NCBI GenBank assembly: GCA_028583605.1
Contig: CM053334.1
Coordinates: forward strand, 22,902,226 to 22,966,225
DNA from: Dastarcus helophoroides
Taxonomy: Eukaryota; Arthropoda; Insecta; Coleoptera; Bothrideridae
Direction of reading: 5' to 3'
DNA: 64,000 nt
The notes under the pieces are model-generated. The model searched no databases and was not told where the DNA came from. It saw nothing but the letters and a program-made list of their open reading frames with translations. A program made the translations under genes and the position numbers. Shown piece after piece: positions 44,678-56,446 of the stretch (the first letter of the stretch is position 1; every line of letters starts with the position of its first letter).

Positions 44678-46908
44678 CAGGGTGTTACAAAAGTCCGGGC
44701 CGCTACTTCAGAAGCATATTCTACACATTAAAATATGAAAAATGTTGAAATACATTTTTTTCTTTAAATTGCCTCCTAACGGAGATATGACCATTTAAAG
44801 ATGGCGCCCCTAAAGTGGTTTTTTTTACTACAAAAAGTTAACGGTTAGTAGCAAAGTCATGAAATTGGGCAAGCAGTTAAAGAATTGGATTAGGCATATT
44901 CTCATGTAACATATTTTTTAAATAAGCAGTAGCGTGGTGTGTAGGGGGTTGCCCGCAATTATTTTTTGCCGTAACTTTTTTGTATTGCAATATTTCGACA
45001 CAAAAGTGCCATAATCGTAAAAAGCAACATTTTTTATACAAAAAAGGTACTCTTTCTCAAAGTCGCTATAAGTAACCGTTTCCGAGAAAAAGGCGTTTAA
45101 ATAATCCTATCCCGTCTTCGAAATTCTAACTAATTTGTATAAGAAAAAATAAGTTGGTCATGCAAACTGATCGTAAAGAAAACAATTGTACTTGACAATA
45201 TCTGCCAGAGATTGACGTTGTGTCACTGATAAAATTTGGTCGTAAGCTGTAAACTTTAGCAGTTTTTGTTGTCAATAGTAAGTGTAGTAGTTTTTTTAAC
45301 TTTTCATTATTTTGATAAAATGGACTATTCAAATCAAGAAATGGCCGATATGCATTTAATGTACGGGCTTGCAAATTGTAATCGTGCTGAAGCAAGACGG
45401 CTTTATGCTGAACGTTTTCCTAATAGACACCTACCAGGAGAAAAATTGTTCCAGAAAATTCATGCTCGTTTATGTGAAACAGGAAATTTTGTTTTCAAAG
45501 GCGAACGTGTTGGAAGGCCAAACGCAGAAGTTGCTAATTTAGAGGAGCGTGTGCTTCAGCGAGTTGAAGAAGATCCATGTGTCAGCACTAGACAACTTGC
45601 TTTAGCCGAAGGAGTAAATCACGTAACTATCTGGCGAATTTTGAAATTTTACCAATTTTACCCCTATCATTTTCAAAGAGTGCAAGGGTTACTTGCTGCT
45701 GATTATCCCCCAAGAATAGAATTTTGCAACTGGCTATTGCATAAGATCGCTGAAAATGAGGACTTTCCATCGCTCATATTATTTACGGACGAAGCGGGTT
45801 TTACCAGAAACGGGATACTTAACTTTCACAACATGCATCAGTGGCAAGTTGAAAATCCCAATGCAGTTATTCAGTCGAGACATCAGCAACATTTTTCACT
45901 TAACATTTGGGGAGGAATAATAGGGGACTCTATAATTGGACCGTTTTTTTTTACCTCATAGGTTAACAGGAGCATCATATAGACATTTTTTGCAAACAGA
46001 GTTACCCGTGTTACTTGAAAATGTTCCACTCATAACAAGACAGCGAATGTGGATAATGCACGATGGGGAACCTGCCCATTTTAGTGCAGTTGCTAGGGAA
46101 TTTTTGAATAACAACTATCATCAACGATGGATAGGTCGAGGAGGTCCGATACCATGGCCAGCTAGGTCTCTTGACCTCAACCCACTCGATTTCTACTTAT
46201 GGGGACATCTAAAGCAGATCGTCTAGTCCACACCAGTTGACAATATCAATGATCTTCGTGAACGAATTGAAAATGGGTTCAACCAGATTCACAATACACC
46301 AGGCATTTGCGAAAGAGTAAGGAGTTCCCTTAGAAGACGAGCCGAGCAATGTATTGCTGCAGGGGGCAGTAATTTCGAACACTTGCTTTGATTTTTTTTT
46401 TCCTTAATTTATTTTTATATCAATGCAGTTAGTAGTGGATAAATTAGAAATTTGCAAAACAAATTCTAATAAATGCAACAATTTTGTTTAAACGATTTTT
46501 TCTCGGAAACGATTACTTTTAACGACTTTGAGAAAGAGTACCTTTTTTGTATAAAAAATATTGCTTTTTACGATTATGGCACTTTTGTGTCGAAATATTG
46601 CAATACAAAAAAGTTACGGCAAAAAATAATCGCGGGCAACCCCCTACACACCACGCTACTGCTTATTTAAAAAATATGTTACATGAGAATATGCCTAATC
46701 CAATTCTTTAACTGCTTGCCCAATTTCATGACTTTGCTACTAACCGTTAACTTTTTGTAGTAAAAAACCACTTTAGGGGCGCCATCTTTAAATGGTCATA
46801 TCTCCGTTAGGAGGAAATTTAAAGAAAAAAATGTATTTCAACATTTTTCATATTTTAATGTGTAGAATATGATCCTGAAGTAACGGCCCGGACTTTTGTA
46901 ACACCCTG
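44678..46908 (+). mobile_element. DD41D-type Tc1/mariner transposon (2231 bp)
   Basis: Flanked by TA (44676-44677, 46909-46910). Starts CAGGGTGTTACAAAAGTCCG; the right end is its inverse. The terminal inverted repeats are about 421 bp (44678-45098 and 46488-46908) and almost identical, sharing GGCGCCATCTTTAAATGGTC, AGCAGTAGCGTGGTGTGTAG and GAAAGAGTACC blocks. They enclose one transposase gene with just two lesions, so the insertion is comparatively recent. Confidence 0.92.
45320..46391 (+). pseudogene. DD41D-type transposase, one frameshift and one stop
   Basis: About 356 codons from MDYSNQEMADM to GGSNFEHLL. The N-terminal part is HTH-like (CNRAEARRLYAERFPNR; later STRQLALAEGVNHVTIWRIL). 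Catalytic: D1 in LILFTDEAGFTR, D2 in MHDGEPAHFS, D3 in PARSLDLNPLDFYLWG. I count 41 residues between the D of HDG and the D of NPLD, matching the DD41D (visitor-like) group. Lesions: a one-base frameshift in the T-run after IIGPF (about 45943-45951) and a TAG at 46224-46226 after KQIV. The start was chosen at 45320 because the 18 upstream codons are hydrophobic and unlike the family. The homopolymer position means the frameshift could be a sequencing error. Confidence 0.88.
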
Positions 46909-46910
46909 TA

Positions 46911-48655
46911 TTTAAATAAAATTTATAGAAAAGCCACTGATCGATGAATTAAATGGACTTATCCAATACTTATTACTGGTAACAAACTTGGTCCTTTTGA
47001 AGTTACGTTATTTCAGTGCGTGTGAAGCTGCTGCAGCCCAAAGAGATATGCCTCTGTCACCGTTGCTTCCTTTTCTCTCACACTAATTTGTCGATTTGTT
47101 CCTGACCTTAGACAAAGACAGCTTCCCTTGATCGATAGCTCCACTACAAATGTATCTTCGATACATCGCATCTTCGCTTTTCGAGATAAAACCCATACGT
47201 ACAAAGAGCGAGATTTTAGGAGCAAAAAAGAGCCATTATAATGCAAAGTCGTGGCAGTATTTCAGAAATTTAAGATGTGTCCGTCGGATCGGTTTATCTC
47301 GTCTTTTTTGTATTGTGGGAGTGCAGATTTGATGCATTGGCTTAAGAACGGCCGGTTGACATATTTTAAATTATTACCGGCGATTGTGTGGACTTATAAC
47401 TAACCGCTTTTTCGTGTTCAACTTATTTGTTGCTCACAGATGGGATCTGAAATATTTATATTATATACGATATTTTCCCCGTGCAACTGTTTGTTTTCAG
47501 TTAAGTAAGAATTAATGTGAGCTTGAGGCTAATAGGTAATATAAGGTCTCGTTCATTTTAGGTTATGTTTTATTATACTCTTTCCTCCAGTTTACAAGAA
47601 ACTGAAGCGCAGAATAATTATTAGGAAGTGTCTAGCCTAAAGGTATCTTCTTGTTGCATATTCATAACTTGTTTACCAAACTTATATTATCTTTAAGTTG
47701 AGCAAGTCTACCGTACGCTCGTGATTATCTATCATAGAATGCTGAAAATGCGACTGAAAAGTTGCACATCGCCAAAAGAGAGCAGTTTTCCTCTTCCATC
47801 GACCGAAGTGAATATCTGGGAAAAGAGAAGGCAACGGACTACGTATCAATTTGCCCGCAAATAGTGCAAATATTAATATATGCAAAATATGAATATCTGC
47901 TTTTGAGGATCTGCAACGCCCGAGGACATTTTGAAATGAGAAAATTCTTCAGTTGTTGTCTTTATTTCACGTCTGGCTTCCTGCCTTACTAATTATGAAT
48001 CTCTGACTTTAGATATTTTTTACCGCAAGTGCAAACTAACAATAAGTAAAATTGGAAAATTATTAGAAACGAGACCCTTGAGCTTGTTTGTGAAAGGAAT
48101 TTTTTTTGTATTGTTCACTGTAAGAAAACACTTAATTGTTAAAATGAAGTAGATAACACAAATGAACCGATCAGACATATATTTTGCGATAAGATGCAAC
48201 TAGTTAAACAACTTTTTTCTTCGTTTTTCGTTTGTTCTTAATAGCAATTTTCAGAATCCTGGGGCGGAAGCTCCAGGATCCTGAGGAAGCTAACGAAGGA
48301 AGCTGAGGAAGAAATGCTTTCCCTGTAAGATGAATATAATAAAAACCTGTGAAATAATAAATGGTAATCGCGAAGTGTATATACCCCTTTAGTAGAATTT
48401 ACTAGATATTTAGTTGTTAGTACGGAGTGTTGAGATCAAAATCTTCTGAAAAACGAAATAATCTAAAACATCTAATATTATAAATATAAAGAGGTAGTCC
48501 TAAAGCCCTAAATGATCTGCTGTTCTCCATTGAAGTTAGGGAAACACAAGTTCCTTTCCAAAGTGATAATAATATACATATTATTTTCAGTTTAAGATTT
48601 TTTCATGACACCTTATTCATTTATGTTTACAGAAAGTGCTTTCGAAGATCCATGC
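46911..48655. other. Unassigned spacer
   Basis: About 1.7 kb of balanced composition without recognised genes, repeats or RNAs. Open stretches at 47013-47246 (minus) and 47762-47992 (plus) show no family motif. May be intronic or intergenic host DNA. Confidence 0.3.
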
Positions 48656-48658
48656 TAT

Positions 48659-51300
48659 CAGTGGTGGCTGGCGTATAGGCACTGTGGAACTGCAGCACCC
48701 CCAATTTCATTTTCGTTTTTTTCTCAAAATTTTCTGAACACTTTTCATTACACAATTTTTTGTAGAAATTTAAAATTTTCCCTGACTTCTTTTTATAGAA
48801 ATTTTAGGTTTCTTTCACTAAGTTACCTATCTTATTTTTAATTTTGATGAAAATGACATTTTCAAAATAATGTGTTTGTAAAAGTTTTGATGAAGAAATC
48901 AATATTTCTAGCAGGAAAAAACTCAAATTTCTTTGAAAATATCAACATTTTGAAAAAATAATTACAATTTCAAGAAGAAATCTAAATCCAACTTATCTCG
49001 CATTTTACTGTTTCTCTAAAAAATAAGTTAATACAGTATCTTCGAATTTTTACCGCAAATCTCACGTATCAAAATTTTCAGTTTTTTCAGGTATTTCGAT
49101 TCTTTTGGGAAATTTTTATTTTTTCTGCAAAGTTTCCAATTTTTCTAAATATTTTAAATGAAGAAATTTTCTCGAATTTTTCATTTTTCCTAAACGAGTT
49201 GTTCTTAAAATTTCTTTTAGAAATTCCAACTTCTCCAGATTTTTCTTTGCGTTCCTCTAATTTGTTTAAAAATGTCAAGTTTTTTCATGACACTAACAAT
49301 TTAAGACCATTTTATTTTGTAATTTTAACAAAAACTGTTTAAAAAAAACTCTGAAAGCTCTATAAAAATTTCAACATCTTAGGAAAAACAAAAAATGGTT
49401 TGTAAAGATATTTCAATTTTTTTTTCAAATTTCGATTTTTTCTCTACAAAATTTTGCTTTTTTTTCCTATGCAATTTGTGTTTTTCTCTAAATATTTTAT
49501 AAAAGGAATTTTTTCTGGAGATTTTACCTTTAAAATATTTTTTCTTGTAGAAATTTTGATTTCTCTCTAATTTGTTTAGGAAATTTAAAAGTTTTTCAAC
49601 GAAACTTTAATATTTTAAAGTTCATTTTATTTTGTAATTCTGATAAGAAACTGAAAATTATGAAGTATAGGTTTAGGGAAAATAAACTTCAAAGCTGCAT
49701 AAAAATAAGAAAACTTTGAGAAATTTCAAGAAAAAATGAACCTTGTAAACTTTATTCCTTTTTAAAATTTGATATTTCTTTAAAAAATTACTACTACTGT
49801 GGGACCAAAGAAAATTCTGAATCGGAATTTCCAATTTTTCTAGAAATGTTAAATTTATTCTTGAAATTTTAAAGTTCGAATTTAAAATTCAAATTTCGAT
49901 TTTTTCTCTATAAAATTTTGCTTTTTTTTCCTATGCAATTTGTGTTTTTCTCTAAACATTTTATACAAGGAATTTTTGTGGAATTTCGACTTTTCCTGGA
50001 GATTTTACCTTTAAAATATTTTTTCTTGTAGAAATTTTGATTTTTCTCTAATTTGTTTAGAAAATTCAAAAGTTTTTTAACGAAACTTTAATATTTCAAA
50101 GTTCATTTTATTTTGTAATTCTAATAAGAAACTGAAAATTATGAAGTATAGGTTTAGGGAAAATAAACTTCAAATCTGCATAAAAATAAGAAAACTTTGA
50201 GAAATTTCAAGAAAAAATGAACCTTGTAAACTTTATTCCTTATTAAAATTTGATATTTCCTTAAAAAATTACTACTACTGTGGGACCAAAGAAAATTCTG
50301 AATCGGAATTTCCAATTTTTCTAAAAATGTTAAATTTATTCTTGAAATTTTATAGTTTGAATTTAAAATTCAAATTTCTATTTTTTTTCTATAAAATTTT
50401 GCTTTTTTTTCCTATGCAATTTGTGTTTTTCTCTAAACATTTTAAACAAGGAATTTTTGTGGAATTTCGAGTTTTCCTGGAGATTTTACCTTTAAAATAT
50501 TTTTTCTTGTAGAAATTTTGATTTTTCTCTAATTTGTTTAGAAAATTCAAAAGTTTTTTAACGAAACTTTAATATTTCAAAGTTTATTTTATTTTGTAAT
50601 TCTAATAAGAAACTGAAAATTATGAAGTATAGGTTTAGGGAAAATAAACTTCAAATCTGCATAAAAATAAGAAAACTTTGGGAAGTTTCAAGAAAAAATG
50701 AACCTTGTAAACTTTATTCCTTATTAAAATTTGATATTTCCTTAAAAAATTACTACTACTGTGGGACCAAAGAAAATTCTGAATCGGAATTTCCAATTTT
50801 TCTAGAAATGTTAAATTTATTCTTGAAATTTAAAGTTCGAATTTAAAATTCAAATTTCGATAAAAAAAAATATCGAAATTTAAAGATTAAACTTAAAATT
50901 TCAAAAGAAAGCAGATCATATTTCTAGAAAAAATTGAAATTTCTTATTAATAAACAACATTTTTTTTAAAAAAATCATTTTTGGAAATAAGGAAAAAAAT
51001 TTTTTTTCGAATAAATTAATTGTCAAAAATATTCTTATCATTTCGAATTTTAAAGTGAGAATTATTGAAATTTTTGAGAAAGAGTCAACATTTCTAGAAA
51101 ACTTTCAAAATTAAAGTTAATCAAAAGTTAAACCAAATTTCGAAAATTTGGAAGTCGAACGAGAAAAGATCGACTTTATGAAAAAGTGGATTTTTATTGT
51201 CGAAATTTTCGAAATAAGTAAAAATTTTCAATAAAAATTGAATTCTTCATAAAAGTCGAAACTTTCAAAAAGTATATAACCAAAGGATCCTTTCTCTTTT
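48659..51300 (+). repeat. Repeat X, longest copy, with internal ~470-bp tandem units
   Basis: Starts CAGTGGTGGCTGGCG, TATAGGCACTGTGGAACTGC and AGCACCCCCAATTT. The body is T-rich. Between about 49440 and 50840 a unit of 463-482 bp recurs about three times, carrying CCTATGCAATTTGTGTTTTT, GAAGTATAGGTTTAGGGAAA and ACTACTACTGTGGGACCAAA. From 50830 it matches positions 10-320 of the window. Short open frames recur with the unit and are not genes. Confidence 0.75.
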
Positions 51301-52249
51301 TCACTTAGGCGAAAGCGCGGGTATCAGCTAATTTTTTTTTTATAAAGTTAGAGGTTTTTTTGTTGTTTGAACTCAAAATGAACCCAGAATCCAGAGTTTC
51401 AACCTGAAATTTTTAAATACGAAAAATCGAGAAATATTTCCTTCAAATTTTAAGCATTACCACAGGAGTTGTATGCTGTAATATTTAAAAAAGAGGGAGA
51501 ACATTTCCTGAATTATGTTAGAAAATCAATTTAAATAAAAAAATTTAAAAAATTAAAAATTAAGTCAGCTGGAACTGAACCAAAAACCGAAAAAAAACGC
51601 TATTTTTGTCGGAACGAAAACCGGAACGGAATCGATATGATTTTTTTTCCCGGAACGAAAACCGAAAACCGGAACGAAAAAAATAGAAGTTGAAGATGCC
51701 CTGTGCAAAAAAAAAGTAGTTAATAATTTAGGTGACTTCAGTGCCATAGCAAGGTATTAAATTTAAAAAAAACAAAAGTGATAAAAATTTGTGATATTTA
51801 ATAGTATTTTTACGAATTAAATTTAATTAACATCTTATAGCCTCCAAAATATTTTTGGGTTATCATCTCTAAATTATTTTCATTGAGTACAAAAAAGAAA
51901 CATTATCGATATTTCTGAGCCCCTTAAAGTACTCTGTGCGGTTGCACCTGGTTACGGTTCTAGATTACTTAATTAAAATTGTTTGCTTTCATGGGAGTAA
52001 AATTATATCACTTTTTCATGAAAACTGCATTTGAAGATAAAATGTATTTTTATACAAAGTTCTAATTAAACTCTACAAAAACACAAAAAAAAATGTTTTT
52101 TTTTTAAACAAAATGTGCTCTACAATCTTTTAAAGAAATAAAGTGTTTATTACTTTCTCAGCAAAATTGTTTAAATCAAAATTTACAAATAATTAGACCC
52201 TAGAATGGGTACTGCTATCTTTTAGTGAATAGTCGTACTATTGACATTT
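51301..52249. other. Spacer with a GGAACGAAAACC repeat
   Basis: At about 51600-51680 the motif GGAACGAAAACCG occurs several times close together (ACCGAAAACCGGAACGAAA). Similar motifs are known near hAT-type element ends, but no terminal repeats were found here. The rest is AT-rich with nothing recognised. Confidence 0.35.
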
Positions 52250-52560
52250 AGGCCTGTAAGAGGCACAATTAGCAATCGCAATCAGATCAGCCGGCACCTA
52301 CGCATTAAGCATCATAAACCGTAAATAAACACTCCAAACTCTGACTCTCGCCATTAGGCAATATCGCATAAGCGCGGAGCGGCGTACCGCACCGCGGGCT
52401 AGCTTTAGCGTGGTGTTCTGTAGTTTATTTCTCCGTATCCCGTTGAGGCCGTTGATAGGCATCGCATGGCAGCCACGCTAGGTGCATAATTCTGCGCGCA
52501 CCAACGTATTTCAATTTCCTCGCAGTATATAATATAACGGAATAAAAATTTGCGTACTTT
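52250..52560. other. CpG-rich island in AT-rich DNA
   Basis: About 52365-52505 is strikingly GC- and CpG-rich for this window (GCGCGGAGCGGCGTACCGCA; CGCGGGCTAGC; GTTGAGGCCGTTGATAGGC). It is followed by a TATA-like stretch CGCAGTATATAATATAACGG at about 52523. It could be a host promoter or the 5' part of a mobile element. No ORF begins convincingly downstream other than LINE-C. Confidence 0.35.
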
Positions 52561-52699
52561 ATTCCAAATCATTCACAAGTATTATTAGTTATCATTATTT
52601 TGTGTTTAAAAATGTGATAAATCCAAGACTTTTGCATTAAATAGAAAAGAATAGATAGCTCATTTCACGAGGAGCGCGCTCTCTTGCGCTCTTTAAGAC

Positions 52700-53541
52700 C
52701 AGCCGTACTGGCAATTGGATACTGATCCAAATTCTCCGAGAACGGCCAACTTTCTTGGAGTACTACTAGATTCTACATTAACATGGACCAATCATATAGA
52801 TTACTTTGCAGCAAAGCTTTGTAAGAATACTTTCGTCCTAAGGAATCTCTCTTCAATTATTTCAGAGCACACACTACATGTTGCATATTTCGGACCACGC
52901 CACTTGTTATTATCCTATGCGATTCTTGCTTGGGGCAATTCTTCGGGTAAATTTAGAATTTTTCAATTGCAAAGAGGTGCAGTCCGAATTGTTGGTGGAT
53001 TGGGTTATCGCCAAGAATGCAAATGTGCCTTTATAAAGTTTGGCATATTGACTTTTCCATGTCTGTATATTCTACATTGTCTTATTTATGCCTTTAAGAA
53101 CCAACAGAATGTTGCCTTATACCATAATGTTCATAGCTATGATACACGAAATAATCATTTCTTTAAGCTTGATTTCTACCGTCTTCAAAAAGTCATAATT
53201 CATTTCATTACTTATCTTTTGCCTTTCTTAATAAATTGCCGACTCGAGCAAGACTGTATAGTGAAAAAAATTTAAAAACATAAAAACAAAATAAAGAAAT
53301 TCTTAATTCAACAAGCGTTTTTTAATATAAATGAATTTCTTCTTTTTAATAATACTGATAATTACTTCTAAGTTTTAATGTTGTGCGCTGTTTTTATAGT
53401 TATTCCATGTATTTTAATTGTTTCATTATTATTTGTTAGTTTCAGCTTTTTAAATTGTAGATAATGCTATTATAATATTTCTCTAACATGTGTAAACCTA
53501 CTTTTGTGTATCACGAATAAATAAATAAAATAAATAAACAA
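52700..53541 (+). pseudogene. LINE-C 3' end: RT thumb and C-terminal region
   Basis: Open from about 52715: NFLGVLLDSTLTWTNHID, AAKLCKNTFVLRNLSSI, then LLLSYAILAWGNSSGKF, FQLQRGAVRIVGG and FGILTFPCLYILHCLIYAFK with VHSYDTRNN. This is the region after the RT palm in Jockey/CR1-like LINEs (FLG..lD..LtW..Hi; LsYgi..WG; ILT.P.lYI). After a stop it continues QQAFFNINEFLLFNN, the family's usual C-terminus. It ends in an AATAAATAAATAAA-type tail near 53541. The 5' part, including YADD, is missing, as expected from 5' truncation. It differs from LINE-A and LINE-B. Confidence 0.82.
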
Positions 53542-54018
53542 TCTCAAAAACTGATCGAGATTAATGAAACTTTTACCAAAATATAAAGTATGTTAGGGGT
53601 ACCTTTTAGGCTATTTTTGTTCTAGTTAAACCGAATCTGTCACTTCTAACTCAATCAACAATTATATTTAAAGTTATAATACCGAACATATAAAACCGAA
53701 ACCGATCTGCAATGTCTATGGCTTATACAGGCTCTTCATTAATGTCCGAGTCCCACGTGACCGCGTCGCGTCTCTGTCCTAGAGATTTTAATTTCTATAG
53801 GTTTGGTGCGAGAATATGACAGGACAATCTAGTGACTAAAAATTCTGACAGTTCATGGGCGTTTTGTGCTTATAATTTATGCCAAATTTTACATTATATA
53901 ATTATAATTTGTGTAAAATAAAGAAAAAGTTTTTATCAAAACTTTGGGTAAGTTATAAGTACAGCTATTTTAAGGTTGTGCTTAATATTTTACGTGTTTT
54001 ACGCTTGGTTTTCTAAAC

Positions 54019-55228
54019 ATGCCTTTTACGCCAGAACAAGACGCCTTTATTTTGATGGCGCATTTTCGCAGTGGTACACGGAATCCAAATGAAAGCTGGT
54101 CTTACTCATTGAAATCCTGTATTGAACAATTCAACGAAAGGTTTCCAGATGCTGACATTCCATATGATATTTTTAAGAACCACAGATTAGTGCTCATTAA
54201 ACGTTATGAAGAGAAACATTGCATTTGCAAGGGCAAGTCTACAGGTAGACGACCAATTTTAACAGAAAATGTTGTTGAAAATATTCGACAGCGCATGCAA
54301 CAAAGTCCTAAAAAATCTATTTTACAGTTATCTATCCAGACAGGTACGTATTATAAATATTGATTTAATTATTGATAACTTTAAAAGCACATACACATTT
54401 TTTGTAAGCAATAAGATTTTCATGAAGAAATGTTATGCTGCAACTAAAATTTATTTTCTAATTTTTTTTATAGGTCTGTCAATTGAAACTTGTCACAAAG
54501 CATTAACGAAGCAGTTACATATGCATCCCTATAAAATGACTGTCGTTCAAGAGTTAAAACCACCAGATTATAATCAACGAGTTCAGTATTGTCATTGGTT
54601 TAATGAACATTTAAACAATAATGATATATTAGACTTGACTTTTTTTCTGATGAAGACTGGGTACATTTGTCTGGCTATGTGAATAGTCAAAACTATAGAA
54701 TTTGGGGTACAGAAAATCCACATAATTTTATTGAAACACTTTTACATCCCCAGAAGATCGATGTAAGGGTAGCAATTTCAAGAAGAAGGATATTAGGACC
54801 ATTTTTTTTTCGAGACACAATAAATGGAGAACGATACCGGGCCATTTTACAACAAGCTCTGGAGATTATTCATAATGATGAACTGCAACTTGGATACTTC
54901 CAACAAGATGGAGCTACAGCACATACTTCGGCACAAAGGTTAAGATATTTGAGAGAATTTTATGATGATCGTTTAATCAGTAGAGGCTTATGGCCTGCAC
55001 GAAGTCCTGATCTAACACCCTTAGATTTTTATCTGTTCGGTCGCATTAAACATAATGTATTTAAAAATCATTTGCACACAATTAAAGAACTAGAAGTTGC
55101 AGTTCAGCATGAAATAGACTCTATATCACCAATTGAAAATTGAACTGCAACATGTTTTTGATTGCATGAAACGTAGAGTAAATTTATGTTTACAAAATGA
55201 AGGTGGACACTTTGAACATCTTCTTTAA
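54019..55228 (+). pseudogene. Tc1-like transposase, one intron, two frameshifts
   Basis: Exon 1 (54019-54342): MPFTPEQDAFILMAHFRSG, FNERFPDADIPYDIFKNH and STGRRPILTENVVENIRQRM, an HTH-type N-terminus. Intron 54343-54473 has GTACGT at the 5' end and a T-rich tract plus TATAG at the 3' end; splicing restores T-G-LSIETCHKALTKQLHM in frame. Catalytic: D1 in FSDEDWVHLSG (split by a one-base shift in the T-run at about 54639-54646), D2 in YFQQDGATAHTSAQ, D3 in PARSPDLTPLDFYLFG. I count 38 residues between the D of QQD and that of PLD. A second one-base shift near 55139 separates IEN from ELQHVFDCMKRR and the normal end GGHFEHLL. About 345 residues; nearly intact. Confidence 0.88.
54343..54473 (+). 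other. Spliceosomal intron in the transposase gene
   Basis: 131 bp, GTACGT...TTTTTTTTATAG. It lies in phase within ACA-G|GT; removal joins IQT to GLSIETC in one frame, whereas reading through gives a stop at 54361-54363 right after the donor. Confidence 0.8.
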
Positions 55229-56446
55229 TTTAAAAGAGCCTTTTTTATCAGTAGATAATTGTTGGTTGATAATTATTTAAATGTTGTATAGTATATAATT
55301 GAAAATCCATATTTCTGTAGAGTAGATACTGTTTTTTTAACTTTGTTTCTGTTTGGTTTTCTTACGTGTAATTGACTCCTTGAAATAAATGAAATGCTAA
55401 AATCATTACTGTCTTTTTTTATTTCCAAACTTTTTTCATATTTTATGTAATGGGCAATTAAGTTGCTGAAACTTTTATTCGTATGTAAACACAATTTGAA
55501 TTTTTTGTGTCTCGTTCTTGATTATCAGGAAAAAAAACCCGAAAACAGATAATTTATTTAATTGTTTAGGACAAGCAGCTGCTCAACCACTTTTTGTTTG
55601 ATCTAATAAGACGAACTACTCTCCCTTTTGACCAAAATTGAAAACTGAGATTGTTTTTCCACGTCTTTCCCCTTGTTTTCAAATTTTTTTTGTTCATAAA
55701 AGGTTTTAATAAGTGGCAACTTGTGAGTTCTGTCAATTTTTAATTTTTGGTAGGATTAGTTATAGCGTTCAATTTTAAATCAAACAACTATCGATTGGGC
55801 AGCTGTGAAATTAGGCAATTTCATGAATTGTCTACTTTCAGACTTTTTCCTATTAATTAAGAACAAGCTGCAAAAAACTCAATTAAATTGTGCAGCAACA
55901 AACATTCAAAAGTTATGTATTTCTACAATTTGTAACCATTAAAGAAGAGTAGAAATACATTATTTGAAACATTAATAGTATTTGCAGTTTTTAAAACAAT
56001 ATTAAAACTATTTAATACCAAATAATGTTAAAACTATTTTTCAAAATAGCGCAAAGGTTCTTTCACCCTTTTACTAAAATTTTCTAAATTTCGAACAAGA
56101 GTTTGCAGTCAAAAATCTAAAATTAGTATTCAAAAGACATTAAAAGATGTTACTATGAAACATTTTAACAGTTTCAACCTAAAGAGATCCTGCTAGGCCT
56201 ATCAGAAACAATATTCATTTTAGTAAAGTGAATATTTTATGTCTACTAACCAATAGTCTTAAAGGCCACGTTTAAATATATCTTTATTTAATCCCAGTGC
56301 CCCCAAGAATGAAACGCCACTGGCAGGCAGGGAATATTGAATAGCTGATAGTTAGGGATTTTATTATTTATTTTGTGTATAAGTGTATGTTTGGTTGCCT
56401 ACAAGATCGAGTCACGTGGGACTCGGACATTAATGAAGACCCTGTA

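Larger units (their letters stand above)
53728..56444 (+). mobile_element. Tc1-like transposon with intron-containing transposase (2717 bp)
   Basis: Flanked by TA (53726-53727, 56445-56446). Termini CAGGCTCTTCATTAATGTCC and, reversed, CAGGGTCTTCATTAATGTCC, continuing GAGTCCCACGTGAC: a 34-bp inverted repeat with one mismatch. The transposase occupies 54019-55228; the ~780 bp before the left 54.5-kb segment and the ~1.2 kb after it are non-coding and AT-rich. Confidence 0.92.

Noticed and set aside
45266..45319. Upstream start codon for the DD41D-type transposase (MLSIVSVVVFLTFHYFDK)
   Set aside because: Hydrophobic 18-residue extension lying just inside the long TIR; the family-like start is MDYSNQEM at 45320.
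47013..47246. 77-codon minus-strand frame MHYNGSFLLLKSRS
   Set aside because: No motif, no splice or promoter support; cannot be distinguished from chance.
51565..51747. Minus-strand 60-codon frame rich in F, V and P
   Set aside because: It is the translation of a GGAACGAAAACCG short repeat.
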